Part shown: one piece after another, positions 33,439 to 43,156 of the stretch | Layout: every line of letters begins with the position of its first letter | How positions within the stretch are numbered: position 1 is the stretch's first letter | Source of the DNA: Spirochaetota bacterium | Lineage (GTDB): Bacteria; Spirochaetota; UBA4802; JAFGDQ01 | DNA length: 64,000 nt | Reading direction: 5' to 3' | Assembly: GCA_016934735.1 (NCBI GenBank) | Contig: JAFGSG010000105.1 | Coordinates: 1-64,000, forward strand | Translations under genes and position numbers: made by a program | The notes under the pieces: model-generated | Told to the model about the DNA's origin: nothing | Database searches by the model: none | What the model saw: the letters and a program-made list of their open reading frames with translations, nothing else

Positions 33439-34056
33439 ATGGGTAAAACTGAAGAAAAAATTTTAGAGGCAGCTATTAAAGAATTCTCAGAACATGGATT
33501 TGCCGGTGCCAGAATAGACAGGATAGCAAAGACAGCAAAGGTCAATAAAGCAATGATCTATTATTTTTTTAAAGGTAAGGAAAAGCTGTATGAGTCTATC
33601 CTTTCTATTCATGTTAAGAGTATATCCGGCTTTGTTCAAAATATCATGCCTGATGGAAAAGCAGACATAAACCAGATATACAGTTTAATTACAAAATTTT
33701 TTGAATATCTAAACGGTTTTTCTCCGGAGTTTATCAAGATATTACTTGGGGAGCTCGCAAGCGGCGGTAAATACATAAAGAAGTTCATATTCCCGAAACT
33801 TATCGGACCTGTAAGTTCAATATTAGTAGAAAATTTAATCCGTGAAATTGATAACAAAACGATTCGGCCGGTTAATCCATATTATACCTATCTGCAAATT
33901 ATCGGCAGTATTATGTTTTTTATTATCATGAAAGTAGCACTTAAAGGTACTACGCTTCATGATATTCTTTACAGCGAAAATTATGCTGAGAAATTCAGGG
34001 ATAATTTGATCGATATTGTTAAACACGGAATTGAAGCAAAGGAGAAGGGGCAATGA
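33439..34056 (+). CDS. TetR-family transcriptional regulator
   Basis: The first 55 residues form a TetR helix-turn-helix (ILEAAIKEFSEHGFAGARID, then VNKAMIYYFFKGKEKLYE). The rest is the helical ligand-binding domain; the 205-residue length is normal. It is the first gene of the efflux operon and its stop overlaps the TolC gene by 4 bp. I infer a repressor released by a compound that the pump exports. Confidence 0.92.
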   Translation: MGKTEEKILEAAIKEFSEHGFAGARIDRIAKTAKVNKAMIYYFFKGKEKLYESILSIHVKSISGFVQNIMPDGKADINQIYSLITKFFEYLNGFSPEFIKILLGELASGGKYIKKFIFPKLIGPVSSILVENLIREIDNKTIRPVNPYYTYLQIIGSIMFFIIMKVALKGTTLHDILYSENYAEKFRDNLIDIVKHGIEAKEKGQ

Positions 34057-35459
34057 ATAGAAAAATAGTAAAATACACGGGAATAGTGATCTATCTACTA
34101 TGCTTTTTCGTGCCCGTAGAAATGATATCAGCTCAGACAGGAATCCGGCAGGAAAAGATCGGAATTGAAAAAGCAATTCAAATCGCTCTGGAGAATAATC
34201 ATGATTATAAGATCGCAGTGTTTAAAGAAAAGGAAGCCGGCGAAAAAGTAAATGCAGCGTGGGGACAGCTTTGGCCTGTGCTCGAATCCGAGGCTTCAGC
34301 TATGAGGCAAAATGCCGAAAGCGGATTCATGAGCCTTTCGGACGGTCAGAATGAGATCCGATTTGTGCAGTTGAAATTCGGATTAAACCCCGGCATGTTT
34401 TATCATTCGCTCAGGGCATCTCAGGATGCATCGAAAATTGCGCGTGAAGAAGTACGTAGAATAAAAGCTACAGTTGAGCATGGAGTTGTAAAAGGATTTT
34501 TTGACGTGTTGCTTGCCAGCGAGATCGTCAAACTTCACCAGGAATCTATTGACGTACTGAATACAAATCTACGCGATGTTCAGAATATGTATAAAACGGG
34601 ATTAGTACCAAAATTCGAATTACTTCAGGCTGAAGTAGAACTTCACAAACATGAGCCAATGCTTCTTGAAGCGAAAAATAATAAAAAATCAGCTCTGGAT
34701 ATGTTCAATTATATTCTTGGCAGCGATAAGCTGGAATTCGAACCGGATGATGCTATATTAAAAGACGAATCAATGAAAAGTCCGGCGGGGGGAAACAGCA
34801 AAGAGGAATATCTTATTACTACTGCTTTGAAAAATCGTCCTGAGCTTATACAGCTGGAAAAAAAGCGCAATCTAACGGAACATTCAAAGAATATAAACAG
34901 CTCGTATTATCTATGGCCGACATTTTCAGTTGGAGGATACTACGGAAAAACGCAATATCTCCCAAATGAGATTGAAGCGCCTGCACCTATTGCCTCTTCT
35001 CTTTCAAATATAACTGGAACCGATGAATGGCAGAAAACATGGCAAATCCGAGTGGCGGCAACATACAGATGGGGAGCCATAATACCTGCTGACCCGACCA
35101 GGGCGGCTGAACGCGAAGAAAAGCTTAAAACAAAAGAAGCTGAAGAAGAACTTTTAAAACTTAAAAGGCTTATAGGGATTTCAATACGATCCAATTACTC
35201 AAAACTGATCACTTCATATCAGATAATAAAATCGCAGAAAGAAAATGTGGCAACAGCTGAAGAGGGTCTGCGAGTAGCAAAAGAGAGCTACAGGGCGGGA
35301 ATAATAAAAAATTCCGAACTGCTATCTGTAGAACTTTCATTAAATAACGCCAGAACTTCTTATATCAACGCGATTCACGGCTACTATGTCTCTCTTGCTG
35401 AATTAAAAAAGGAAATCGGCATAAATGACGAAAGAATAATTATGGAGGATGTAAAATGA
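34053..35459 (+). CDS. TolC-family outer-membrane efflux protein
   Basis: The 468-residue protein has a signal peptide (TGIVIYLLCFFVPVEMISA) and two repeats of the long helical TolC pattern: EKAIQIALENNHDYKIAVF near the start, and GISIRSNYSKLITSYQIIKSQ with EGLRVAKESYRAGIIKNSE near the end. It would form the outer-membrane channel of the pump, so the cell has an outer membrane. Overlaps of 4 bp on both sides mark a tight operon. Confidence 0.9.
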   Translation: MNRKIVKYTGIVIYLLCFFVPVEMISAQTGIRQEKIGIEKAIQIALENNHDYKIAVFKEKEAGEKVNAAWGQLWPVLESEASAMRQNAESGFMSLSDGQNEIRFVQLKFGLNPGMFYHSLRASQDASKIAREEVRRIKATVEHGVVKGFFDVLLASEIVKLHQESIDVLNTNLRDVQNMYKTGLVPKFELLQAEVELHKHEPMLLEAKNNKKSALDMFNYILGSDKLEFEPDDAILKDESMKSPAGGNSKEEYLITTALKNRPELIQLEKKRNLTEHSKNINSSYYLWPTFSVGGYYGKTQYLPNEIEAPAPIASSLSNITGTDEWQKTWQIRVAATYRWGAIIPADPTRAAEREEKLKTKEAEEELLKLKRLIGISIRSNYSKLITSYQIIKSQKENVATAEEGLRVAKESYRAGIIKNSELLSVELSLNNARTSYINAIHGYYVSLAELKKEIGINDERIIMEDVK

Positions 35460-36262
35460 ATAAAAAGAAATTAATACCTTTAATTGTAGTAATCTTACTT
35501 ATTACAATAACCACCTTATATTTTGAGGTTTTTAGATATATTGAAAATAATAAAGATATAATTGAAGGTTCAGGTACAATCGAGGTAACAGAGATCGAGA
35601 TAAGCTCCAAGATCGCGGGCAGGGTGGCTGAACTTCCCAGGCAGGAAGGAGTGAATGTCAAGAAAGGCGAACTTATAGTAAAGCTTGAATATGACGAACT
35701 AAGTGCTCAGAAACTTTCAATACAGGCAAATCTGATTAATGCAGAAAAAAATCTGCAAAGATTAAGTGACTTATATAAATCCGGTTCGGTTTCAAAACAG
35801 AATTATGATAATGCCGAAACGGCATATCGCGTAGCAAAAGCAGGATATGGCCAGATTTCTGCGACGATCGATAACGCGGTCATTAATTCTCCTATAAGCG
35901 GAACAGTTCTGGATACAAATCTGGAAGTAGGAGAGATGGCCTTTCCCGGCACTTCCATCGTCACTGTTGCTGATCTTTCAAAGCCATGGATGTATGTCTA
36001 TATAAATGAAAAAAAACTTGGTTTAGTAAAACTTGGGCAGAAAGCTTTTATTACAGTGGATTCGTTCACGGATAGAAAATTCAATGGAAAGGTAATTGCC
36101 ATTTCCAATAAGGCAGAGTTTACACCAAAGACTATTCAGACAAAGGAAGAGCGTGTTAAGCTCGTGTTTGCTGTAAAAATAGCCATTGAAAATCCTGACA
36201 TAAGCCTTAAACCCGGGATGCCTGCTGATGCCGAGATTATGATAAAGGAAAATTTGCATTGA
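35456..36262 (+). CDS. HlyD-family periplasmic adaptor (membrane fusion protein)
   Basis: The 268-residue protein has one N-terminal membrane helix (LIPLIVVILLITITTLYF). Two lipoyl halves (IEVTEIEISSKIAGRVAEL and AVINSPISGTVLDTNLEVGEM) flank a helical hairpin, and a beta-barrel domain follows. It links the inner-membrane ABC transporter to the TolC channel. The helical hairpin is short, as in YbhG-like adaptors. It overlaps both neighbours by 4 bp. Confidence 0.9.
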   Translation: MNKKKLIPLIVVILLITITTLYFEVFRYIENNKDIIEGSGTIEVTEIEISSKIAGRVAELPRQEGVNVKKGELIVKLEYDELSAQKLSIQANLINAEKNLQRLSDLYKSGSVSKQNYDNAETAYRVAKAGYGQISATIDNAVINSPISGTVLDTNLEVGEMAFPGTSIVTVADLSKPWMYVYINEKKLGLVKLGQKAFITVDSFTDRKFNGKVIAISNKAEFTPKTIQTKEERVKLVFAVKIAIENPDISLKPGMPADAEIMIKENLH

Positions 36263-37179
36263 TAGAAGTACAAAACATATCAAAACACTTTGGAGATATA
36301 AGCGCAATTTCTTCTCTTTCGTTTCATGTAAATCGGGGTGAAATATTCGGTATTGTAGGTCCGGATGGCGCAGGAAAAAGTACGCTTCTTCGTCTTATTG
36401 CCAGCATCCTTTCTCCCAATGAAGGAAGTATTACAATAAAAAATATTGATGTACACAAATACCCTTTTCGTATCAAAGAAAATATGGCATATATGCCTCA
36501 GCGTTTCGGTCTATACGAAGATCTTACTGTGGAAGAGAATATTCATTTTTTCGGCAGATTATTCGGTGTACGTCATAAAGAAATACTAAATAGGATTAAA
36601 AGGCTTTATCAATTCAGCAGACTGGAACCGTTTAAAGACAGGCTTGCAGGCAAACTCTCCGGCGGCATGAAACAAAAGCTCGGCCTTGCTTGCAGTCTTA
36701 TTCACAGCCCTGAAGTGATATTACTTGATGAGCCTACAAATGGCGTCGATCCTGTTTCAAGGCGTGAATTCTGGAGAATATTGTATGATCTTTTAAGCGA
36801 AGGCGTCACGATTGTTGTAAGCACGGCATATCTGGATGAAGCGGAACGCTGCACAAGAGTGGCACTCATGCACAGTGGGAAATTTCTCACGCTCGGCACT
36901 CCTTCCGAGATCAAGAGTAACATTAAAAGCACTCTTCTCGAAATCCTTTCACCTGATATATGGGAAATCGAAAAATCGCTTAAAGGAACTAAATCATATA
37001 ATAATATAATAAGAGAAGGAAATGCTGTTAAGCTTTTTACGGATAATCAGGAAAAGGCAAAAAAAGAAATAATTAAAATCCTGACGGGGAAAAAAATCAG
37101 AATAAAATCAATAAAAAAAATACTGCCCACCCTTGAGAACTGTTTTGTTGAAATTATATCAAGGAGAAATATAAAGTGA
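36259..37179 (+). CDS. ABC transporter ATP-binding protein (efflux), first copy
   Basis: The 306-residue ATPase has Walker A GPDGAGKST, signature LSGGMKQK, Walker B VILLDEPTNGVDP and the switch region ending in STAYLDEAERC, where the usual H-loop His is replaced by Ala. The start is a TTG overlapping the adaptor stop (TTGA). The C-terminal 80 residues are a regulatory extension typical of drug-efflux ATPases such as CcmA/YbhF. It pairs with the ABC-2 permeases that follow. Confidence 0.9.
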   Translation: MIEVQNISKHFGDISAISSLSFHVNRGEIFGIVGPDGAGKSTLLRLIASILSPNEGSITIKNIDVHKYPFRIKENMAYMPQRFGLYEDLTVEENIHFFGRLFGVRHKEILNRIKRLYQFSRLEPFKDRLAGKLSGGMKQKLGLACSLIHSPEVILLDEPTNGVDPVSRREFWRILYDLLSEGVTIVVSTAYLDEAERCTRVALMHSGKFLTLGTPSEIKSNIKSTLLEILSPDIWEIEKSLKGTKSYNNIIREGNAVKLFTDNQEKAKKEIIKILTGKKIRIKSIKKILPTLENCFVEIISRRNIK

Positions 37180-38324
37180 AACTTGTTAAATCCTTAATAA
37201 GAATAATTTCAATAGCTGAAAAGGAATGGACTCAAATACGCAGAGATCCGAGAAGCCTTTATATATCAATGATTTCGCCTGTAATATTCACATTGCTTTT
37301 CGGTTATGCCCTTACAGTTGATGTAAAAAATGTAAGCATGGCAGTATTTGACCAGGATAAAACATTAACTTCAAGGAAGTTCCTTGAGGAATTCAGTCAT
37401 ACTGAATATTTAAAAATAAATCAATATGTTTCGAAGTACAATGAGATAGACAGGCTGATAAATACCGAAGAAATTAAATTGGCCATCATTTTACCCCGAA
37501 ATTTTGAGAAAAATTTTAAAACAGGGAAAAAAGTCGATATTCAGCTGATTGCCGACGGTTCCGATTCTACTTCCGCGTCAGTGGCGATAGGATATGTTAA
37601 GGCAATAGTCGCGAATTTTAATATTGATATGAAAATAAAGGAACTTAAGAAAATCGGCATCACAGAGACAAGAGTGCCGGTTGAAGCAAGGAGCAGGGTA
37701 TGGTATAATCCGGAACTTCAAAGTAAAAATTTCATAATACCCAGCCTGATAATAATGATCATGACGATTATTTCGGCTCTAATTGCTTCGCTTACGATTT
37801 CCAGGGAGTGGGAGAGGGGCACAATGGAAACCCTGATAACCACACCTCTTCGCGGATCTGAACTTGTATTCGGGAAACTGTTACCCTATCTCCTTATAGG
37901 ACTTTTCGATGTAATATTAATGGTATCCATAGGATATTTTATATTTAATGTATCTATAAAAGGCAATATTATTGAATTATATCTTCTGGCTTTACTGTTC
38001 CTTATAGGCACATCGAGCATGGGTATGATGATATCATCGGCGACACGGTCTCAGGTTTTGTCTGTGCAGGTTTCCTTAAATATTACTTTCCTGCCTACCA
38101 TGATATTATCCGGATTTATATTTCCTGTAGAGAATATGCCTCTCCTCATCCAGGGAATTACCTATCTCGTACCTGCCAAGTATGGTATTATACTTATCAG
38201 GGCTATTGTGCTTAAGGGAATTAGCGTTTTGCTTTTATGGACGCAGATTGGATTTCTTTTTATATTCGCGGCACTAGCAATTATTATCAGCATTAAAAAG
38301 ATTACATTGCGTTTGCCGGAATAA
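37176..38324 (+). CDS. ABC-2 type permease, first copy
   Basis: The 382-residue permease has one N-terminal helix, a large extracytoplasmic loop (DQDKTLTSRKFLEEFS onward), and five C-terminal helices including the family segment EWERGTMETLITTPLRGSELVFGKLLPY. This is the YhhJ/YbhS type of the ABC-2 superfamily. It starts inside the ATPase stop codon (4-bp overlap). Confidence 0.9.
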   Translation: MKLVKSLIRIISIAEKEWTQIRRDPRSLYISMISPVIFTLLFGYALTVDVKNVSMAVFDQDKTLTSRKFLEEFSHTEYLKINQYVSKYNEIDRLINTEEIKLAIILPRNFEKNFKTGKKVDIQLIADGSDSTSASVAIGYVKAIVANFNIDMKIKELKKIGITETRVPVEARSRVWYNPELQSKNFIIPSLIIMIMTIISALIASLTISREWERGTMETLITTPLRGSELVFGKLLPYLLIGLFDVILMVSIGYFIFNVSIKGNIIELYLLALLFLIGTSSMGMMISSATRSQVLSVQVSLNITFLPTMILSGFIFPVENMPLLIQGITYLVPAKYGIILIRAIVLKGISVLLLWTQIGFLFIFAALAIIISIKKITLRLPE

Positions 38325-38352
38325 TTTTACTAAAGTAAACTGGAATAATTAT

Positions 38353-39513
38353 ATGAAAATATCTGTCAGAAAAGATATTTTGAAAACACTCCTTAAAAAA
38401 GAGTTCAAACAGCTTTTTAGAGATAAGCGTATGCTTGTTACACTATTTATTTCGCCGATGGTAATGCTGATATTACAGGGTTATGGAGTTAGTACTGATG
38501 TAAAAAAAATCAAGATTGCCATATTTGATGAAGACCGCACTTCGGAAAGCAGAAAATTTATCCGCATATTTACAGCCAGCCCGTATTTCACATATTACAC
38601 ATACCTGGAATCGGAAAACGAAATCACTGACTTACTGAATAAAGGCAAAGCGGATATTTTTATGCACATTCCAGTCCGCTTTTCAAAAAATGTAAAGTCC
38701 GGCAAACACGTGGATGTGCAGATTATACTGGACGGCACTGATTCTAACAGGGCTGCCATGATAATGTCTTACATAAATCAAATAACAAATGAATTTTCTC
38801 TGGATTACTTTACCAGCAGGATAAAATTGCTGATCCTGAGCAGGGGGATCGGAGGAATGCGTATCAGCGAAACAATAGGGATCCAGGAAAGGGCTTTATT
38901 TAATCCGGAGTTGATAAGCAGAAATTTCTTTCTTCCTGGTGTACTTATATTACTAATTTCCGTAGTTACTATAATGCTCACATCAATGGCTATTGTAAAG
39001 GAAAAGGAATCCGGAACAATTGAACAGATAATTGTATCTCCGCTTCGGCCTGTGGAATATATAATTGGAAAAATAATGCCGTTTACAGCCATAGCATTTT
39101 TTGATATAATCATAATATCTCTAATAGCAATTTTATGGTTCAATGTGCCGTTCAACGGTAGTTTTATTTTCCTTCTTATCTCAGGGATGCTATATATTAT
39201 ATCTGCCCTTGCAGTGGGATTGTTTATATCTACGGTTTCAAAGACACAACAGGAAGCTATGCTTTCGACATTTGTATATTTTCTGCCTGCCATGCTGTTT
39301 AGCGGATTTGTTTTTCCTATATACGCAATGCCGAAGATTATTCAGCTGATTACTTACATAAATCCAATAAGGTATGGAATTGAAATAGTCAGGGGAATAT
39401 TTCTTAAGGGTATAGGAATCAGTATGCTATGGCCTCAGTTAAGCATACTTTTTTTCATGGGCACGGTATTATTATTATTAAGCATAAGACGGGTTGCAAG
39501 GAGGATGGAGTAG
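38353..39513 (+). CDS. ABC-2 type permease, second copy
   Basis: The 386-residue permease has the same layout as the first copy and is clearly related to it: one N-terminal helix, an outer loop starting DEDRTSESRKFIRIF, and KEKESGTIEQIIVSPLRPVEYIIGK before the last helices. The two permeases probably form a heterodimer, like YbhS and YbhR. It ends one base into the start of the second ATPase gene. Confidence 0.9.
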   Translation: MKISVRKDILKTLLKKEFKQLFRDKRMLVTLFISPMVMLILQGYGVSTDVKKIKIAIFDEDRTSESRKFIRIFTASPYFTYYTYLESENEITDLLNKGKADIFMHIPVRFSKNVKSGKHVDVQIILDGTDSNRAAMIMSYINQITNEFSLDYFTSRIKLLILSRGIGGMRISETIGIQERALFNPELISRNFFLPGVLILLISVVTIMLTSMAIVKEKESGTIEQIIVSPLRPVEYIIGKIMPFTAIAFFDIIIISLIAILWFNVPFNGSFIFLLISGMLYIISALAVGLFISTVSKTQQEAMLSTFVYFLPAMLFSGFVFPIYAMPKIIQLITYINPIRYGIEIVRGIFLKGIGISMLWPQLSILFFMGTVLLLLSIRRVARRME

Positions 39514-40439
39514 TGGATTACTCTGTTGAAGTTCAGAATCTGAGTAAAAGGTTCGGCGATTTTACGGCAGTAGACGATATCAGCTTTTCTGTGAATAAAG
39601 GTGATATATTCGGATTTCTCGGTCCTAACGGGGCAGGTAAAAGTACAACAATTCGCATGCTCTGCGGAATATTAGAACCTACCAGCGGCAAAGGTACTGT
39701 CATGGATTTTGATATTATGAAGGAGCAGGACAATATAAAAAATAAAATCGGATATATGTCACAGAAATTTTCGCTCTATGATGATCTGACGGTTATCGAA
39801 AATCTTGAATTTTTTGGAAGCATATATGGGCTAAAAGGCAGCGAATTAAAGAAAAGAATGAAATATGTAATAGAAATGACTGAGATAAAAGAAAGAAAAG
39901 ATGCAGTAGTAAAAACTCTTCCTAGCGGTTTAAAGCAGCGTCTCGCGCTTGGCGCAGCTATTGTTCATGATCCTCCTATACTGTTCCTCGACGAACCCAC
40001 TTCAGGAGTGGACCCGATAATGCGGAGGACTTTTTGGGAGTTGATATATGAATTTTCCAGGCAGGGGAAAACCATTTTTGTAACAACGCATTACATGGAC
40101 GAGGCTGAACATTGCGACTGTATGGCACTCATCATCGCTGGAAAGATAATCGCTATGGATACGCCTGCGAATCTGAAATCAGCTTTATCCTACAGCGTTT
40201 ACGCGCTTTATGCTCCTGACTTTATCAAGGTGTTTGATTATGTATCAGACCTGCCATACATTGAAGAAGCAGCTATATTTGGGAGTTCCATACATATATT
40301 GTGCGATGGAAAATTCAAGTTAAAGGCTGAATTAACCAAAGATTTAAAATCAAAAGGGATCAAAAATTTCAGAATAGGAAAGATATCACCCACACTTGAG
40401 GATGTTTTTGTTACAGAAGCAAGAAAGCTCGGAGTATAA
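39513..40439 (+). CDS. ABC transporter ATP-binding protein (efflux), second copy
   Basis: Walker A GPNGAGKST, signature LPSGLKQRL, Walker B ILFLDEPTSGVDP and the H-loop THYMDEAEHC are intact; the signature has Pro-Ser in place of Ser-Gly. The protein is 308 residues from the GTG at 39513, which has ggatggag just upstream and overlaps the permease stop by one base. The frame is open further upstream, but this lies inside the permease gene. With the first ATPase it would drive a heterodimeric efflux pump. Confidence 0.9.
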   Translation: MDYSVEVQNLSKRFGDFTAVDDISFSVNKGDIFGFLGPNGAGKSTTIRMLCGILEPTSGKGTVMDFDIMKEQDNIKNKIGYMSQKFSLYDDLTVIENLEFFGSIYGLKGSELKKRMKYVIEMTEIKERKDAVVKTLPSGLKQRLALGAAIVHDPPILFLDEPTSGVDPIMRRTFWELIYEFSRQGKTIFVTTHYMDEAEHCDCMALIIAGKIIAMDTPANLKSALSYSVYALYAPDFIKVFDYVSDLPYIEEAAIFGSSIHILCDGKFKLKAELTKDLKSKGIKNFRIGKISPTLEDVFVTEARKLGV

Positions 40440-40444
40440 TGAAG

Positions 40445-40540
40445 TGCCTTCACTCCCCGGCCGGCGCTATCACGCGGCCAACCTCTCCCGCCTAGGCGGG
40501 AGAGGGTAAGCGGTCGTCAGGCTCGCTTGGGTAAGGGCAG
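40445..40540 (+). repeat. GC-rich dispersed repeat family 1, copy 2
   Basis: The order matches copy 1: ccttcac, ccgg, cgctatca, gcggcca, then a perfect hairpin with 11-bp arms (40482-40492 and 40495-40505) and a 2-nt gap. It lies between the convergent ABC gene and the cheX-like gene, where the hairpin could end transcription from both sides. Confidence 0.75.
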
Positions 40541-40550
40541 TTTTATTTTA

Positions 40551-41015
40551 TTAATCATTTTCCTTATAATACAGATCAACATCAAATCCGCCGAAACTGG
40601 AGTCGAAAGAAATATTTATATTTTCGTATAATGTCTTCATGTTAATAGGATCGCTGTTAAATTCAGGAGGGGACAGCCGTATATCCTTCTCTACAAATTG
40701 GAGCTGGTTGGCGAAAGTGCCGGTTATCATGTTGGCAAGCTCTCCGGCAACGTCAGCATAGTGCTTCTGCTGTGAACGCCCTGTCAGCTTTGCATCAGGG
40801 ATCATTCTCTTTATTAAAAGATTTAGCGTGCTTTTGGGTATATTCAATACGATTTCACCGAGCAATGATCCATCGATTTCAACAGCAACTTTTGCATCAT
40901 TATCCGAAGATTTGCTCTCAAAAACTTCTGTAATCGCGTTATCATTAAAAAATTTTTTAAATATATGGTCCACAGATCTTATGATGCAATTATAATATCT
41001 GTCGTAGCTGTTCAT
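40551..41015 (-). CDS. CheX-like chemotaxis phosphatase
   Basis: The protein (154 residues from ATG 41015) fits the CheC/CheX/FliY family, which removes the phosphate from CheY-P. The active-site pattern ExxN is at E92-N95 in AGELANMITGTFANQ, as in CheX, which has a single such motif. The start at 41015 has gagg 5 bases upstream; a GTG one codon earlier is in frame. CheX is common in spirochaetes. It is 90 bp after the ROK kinase gene, on the same strand. Confidence 0.78.
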   Translation of the reverse strand: MNSYDRYYNCIIRSVDHIFKKFFNDNAITEVFESKSSDNDAKVAVEIDGSLLGEIVLNIPKSTLNLLIKRMIPDAKLTGRSQQKHYADVAGELANMITGTFANQLQFVEKDIRLSPPEFNSDPINMKTLYENINISFDSSFGGFDVDLYYKEND

Positions 41016-41104
41016 CACCGCCTCATCTGCAATAGAAGTATGCTAATATTCCTGAACATGCATTATGTCATATGAAATAAGCTATTAGTCAAGTTAATTT
41101 TTAA

Positions 41105-42049
41105 TTAAGCACAGCATTCTATTGCAGTCTTTGCTGCTCCAAGTGCCGGTGTTTTTTCTTCGTCTTTTATTAAAAGATATTTAATGTTCTCTTTTAATCC
41201 GGCCTGAACTCTTTCCTGAACAACTTTTTTTACTATTGGAAAAATAATTTTATGTGCTCTGGATAATCCGCCTGCAAGAATAACCGCTTCCGGATTAAAA
41301 ATAGAAATCAGATTCGATATTCCGATTCCGAGGTATTCGGATATTTCAGCGAAAATTTCATTTGAAAATGGATCACCCTTTAAAGCTTCATCGTATAATA
41401 GCTTTGAAGTGAGATTTTCATTTTTTATTCGTTTATTAACAGATGATTCAGGATATTTTTTAAGTCTGGATTTTGCGGTTTCTATGACCGCAGTTGCTGA
41501 AGCGTAACGCTCAAAACATCCTCTGTTGCCGCATGAGCATTTTCTGCCCTTGTAGTCTATTGTGGTATGCCCGACTTCCATTGCGCTTCCTGAACGTCCC
41601 GTATAGACTTTGCCGTTAATGACTACTCCTCCGCCTATTCCGGTGCCCAGAGTAAGCATAATCCAGTTCGAAAAATTTTTACCATTGCCCAGCCAGAGCT
41701 CCCCGATTAAAGCGGCTGTGGCGTCATTTTCAAGAAATGTCCTTATACCTGTTCTGCCTTCAATTAATTTAACAAGGGGATATTTTTTCCATGCCTGGAT
41801 ATTGGCACTGGTCAGTATTATGCCTTTTGCCTTATCAATTGCACCGGCGGCTCCTATTCCAATACCTTTAACTTTTTTTGCCGCTATTTCATTAAAAGCT
41901 TTTAACTCTTCAATAACCCTGCATATTCCGTCTTCAATCTCCTGCGCATTTTTTTCTGTTGGAATTTTTTTAAAGCTAAGAACATTGCCTTTTTTATCTG
42001 TCAGAACGAATTTAATGGTTGTCCCGCCGATATCTATGCCTATATACAT
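41105..42049 (-). CDS. ROK-family sugar kinase
   Basis: The 314-residue protein has the ROK ATP-binding start GIDIGGTTIKFVLTD, the catalytic ENDATAALIGE (Asp), TLGTGIGGG, and the zinc motif CSCGNRGCFERYASA. It would phosphorylate glucose, N-acetylglucosamine or a related sugar. NagB at 48338 makes an amino-sugar substrate plausible but does not prove it. A ribosome-binding site (gagagg) precedes the ATG. A DNA-binding ROK repressor is excluded because no helix-turn-helix is present. Confidence 0.9.
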   Translation of the reverse strand: MYIGIDIGGTTIKFVLTDKKGNVLSFKKIPTEKNAQEIEDGICRVIEELKAFNEIAAKKVKGIGIGAAGAIDKAKGIILTSANIQAWKKYPLVKLIEGRTGIRTFLENDATAALIGELWLGNGKNFSNWIMLTLGTGIGGGVVINGKVYTGRSGSAMEVGHTTIDYKGRKCSCGNRGCFERYASATAVIETAKSRLKKYPESSVNKRIKNENLTSKLLYDEALKGDPFSNEIFAEISEYLGIGISNLISIFNPEAVILAGGLSRAHKIIFPIVKKVVQERVQAGLKENIKYLLIKDEEKTPALGAAKTAIECCA

Positions 42050-42177
42050 ATTGACCTCTCAGAGCGGATATTATTAGTTGTTAAAATTTACAGAAAATAC
42101 AGCATCACGTTAAAAAAATATTTCAGAAAATCAAGCAACTTATCTTTACAAAATTTGTTTAATAATTATAGACATTA

Positions 42178-42204
42178 AGATTGTATTGATAGTCAATGCA
42201 ATCT
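42178..42204. promoter_or_regulatory. 12-bp inverted repeat between the ROK and PHP genes
   Basis: agattgtattga (42178-42189) pairs with tcaatgcaatct (42193-42204) with one mismatch and a 3-nt loop. It lies between divergent genes and is followed by no long T-run, so an operator is more likely than a terminator. Confidence 0.4.
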
Positions 42205-42296
42205 TATTCATATTTAATTCTTTATTATTGAAAAAGCACTTGAATGATTTTTAATTTTTATAATACTGGATTATATAATACGATATATGATGACAT

Positions 42297-43145
42297 ATGA
42301 TAAAAAAGATAGATCTTCATGTTCATACTAAAGCTTCTGACGGAATTTATACTCCTAAAGAAATAATTGATTATGCGATTGCTAACGGCATTAGCTCACT
42401 CGCTATTACGGATCATGATACGGTTGATGGATTGGCCGAAGCAATGGATTATGCAAATAAAATCGGATTTGAATTAATTCCCGGGGTTGAATTCGGCCTT
42501 GAATACAAGGCAGGCTCTTTCCATCTGTTGGGATTGTACGTAGATTACGGAAATCCGGCTCTTATAGAAGCAACGGAATTTTTAAAGAAATCAAGAATGA
42601 TAAGACTTGTTAAAATGGTCGAATTATTAAATAATGAAGGATATAATATCTCTTTAAAAGAAGTCGAACAGGAGGCAATGGGAGCTGCGGTCGGGAAGCC
42701 TCATATTGCGAGGATTATGATAAGAAGAGGCTATGCGGAAGACATGGCATATGTCTTTAAAAATTTTATGATCAAAGGGAAACCCGGGCATGTAAAGAGA
42801 GACAGAATTTTTCTTAATGAAGCAGTATCGGTAATTAAAAATTCGGGCGGTATTCCAATCATCGCTCATCCTATATCATTGAATGCAAAATCATTTGATG
42901 ATTTTGAAGATAAGCTGGATGAATTCATTCTGGGTGGTGTGCAGGGTATTGAAGTCTATTCATCTATGCACACAATGAATGACGTAGCCGAGTTCTTAAG
43001 GATAGCAGATAAAAAAAATATACTCATTTCCGGCGGAAGCGATTTTCACGGAGACAAAGGGAAGCGGATTGGAGTATATACTGACGGTAATTTTATTCCA
43101 GATTATATTCTTGATGATATTAAAAATTTCGTGAAAGATAGATAA
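42297..43145 (+). CDS. PHP-domain phosphoesterase
   Basis: The 282-residue protein has the four PHP metal-binding motifs: DLHVHTKASDG at the start, TDHDTVDGL, a conserved GVEFG, and IIAHP with SGGSDFHG near the end. This group (YciV/RNase AM-like) hydrolyses nucleoside 3',5'-bisphosphates or 5' ends of short RNA. No DNA polymerase is attached. It is 12 bp upstream of the LptF/LptG-type permease gene. Confidence 0.85.
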   Translation: MIKKIDLHVHTKASDGIYTPKEIIDYAIANGISSLAITDHDTVDGLAEAMDYANKIGFELIPGVEFGLEYKAGSFHLLGLYVDYGNPALIEATEFLKKSRMIRLVKMVELLNNEGYNISLKEVEQEAMGAAVGKPHIARIMIRRGYAEDMAYVFKNFMIKGKPGHVKRDRIFLNEAVSVIKNSGGIPIIAHPISLNAKSFDDFEDKLDEFILGGVQGIEVYSSMHTMNDVAEFLRIADKKNILISGGSDFHGDKGKRIGVYTDGNFIPDYILDDIKNFVKDR

Positions 43146-43156
43146 TTATTAATATT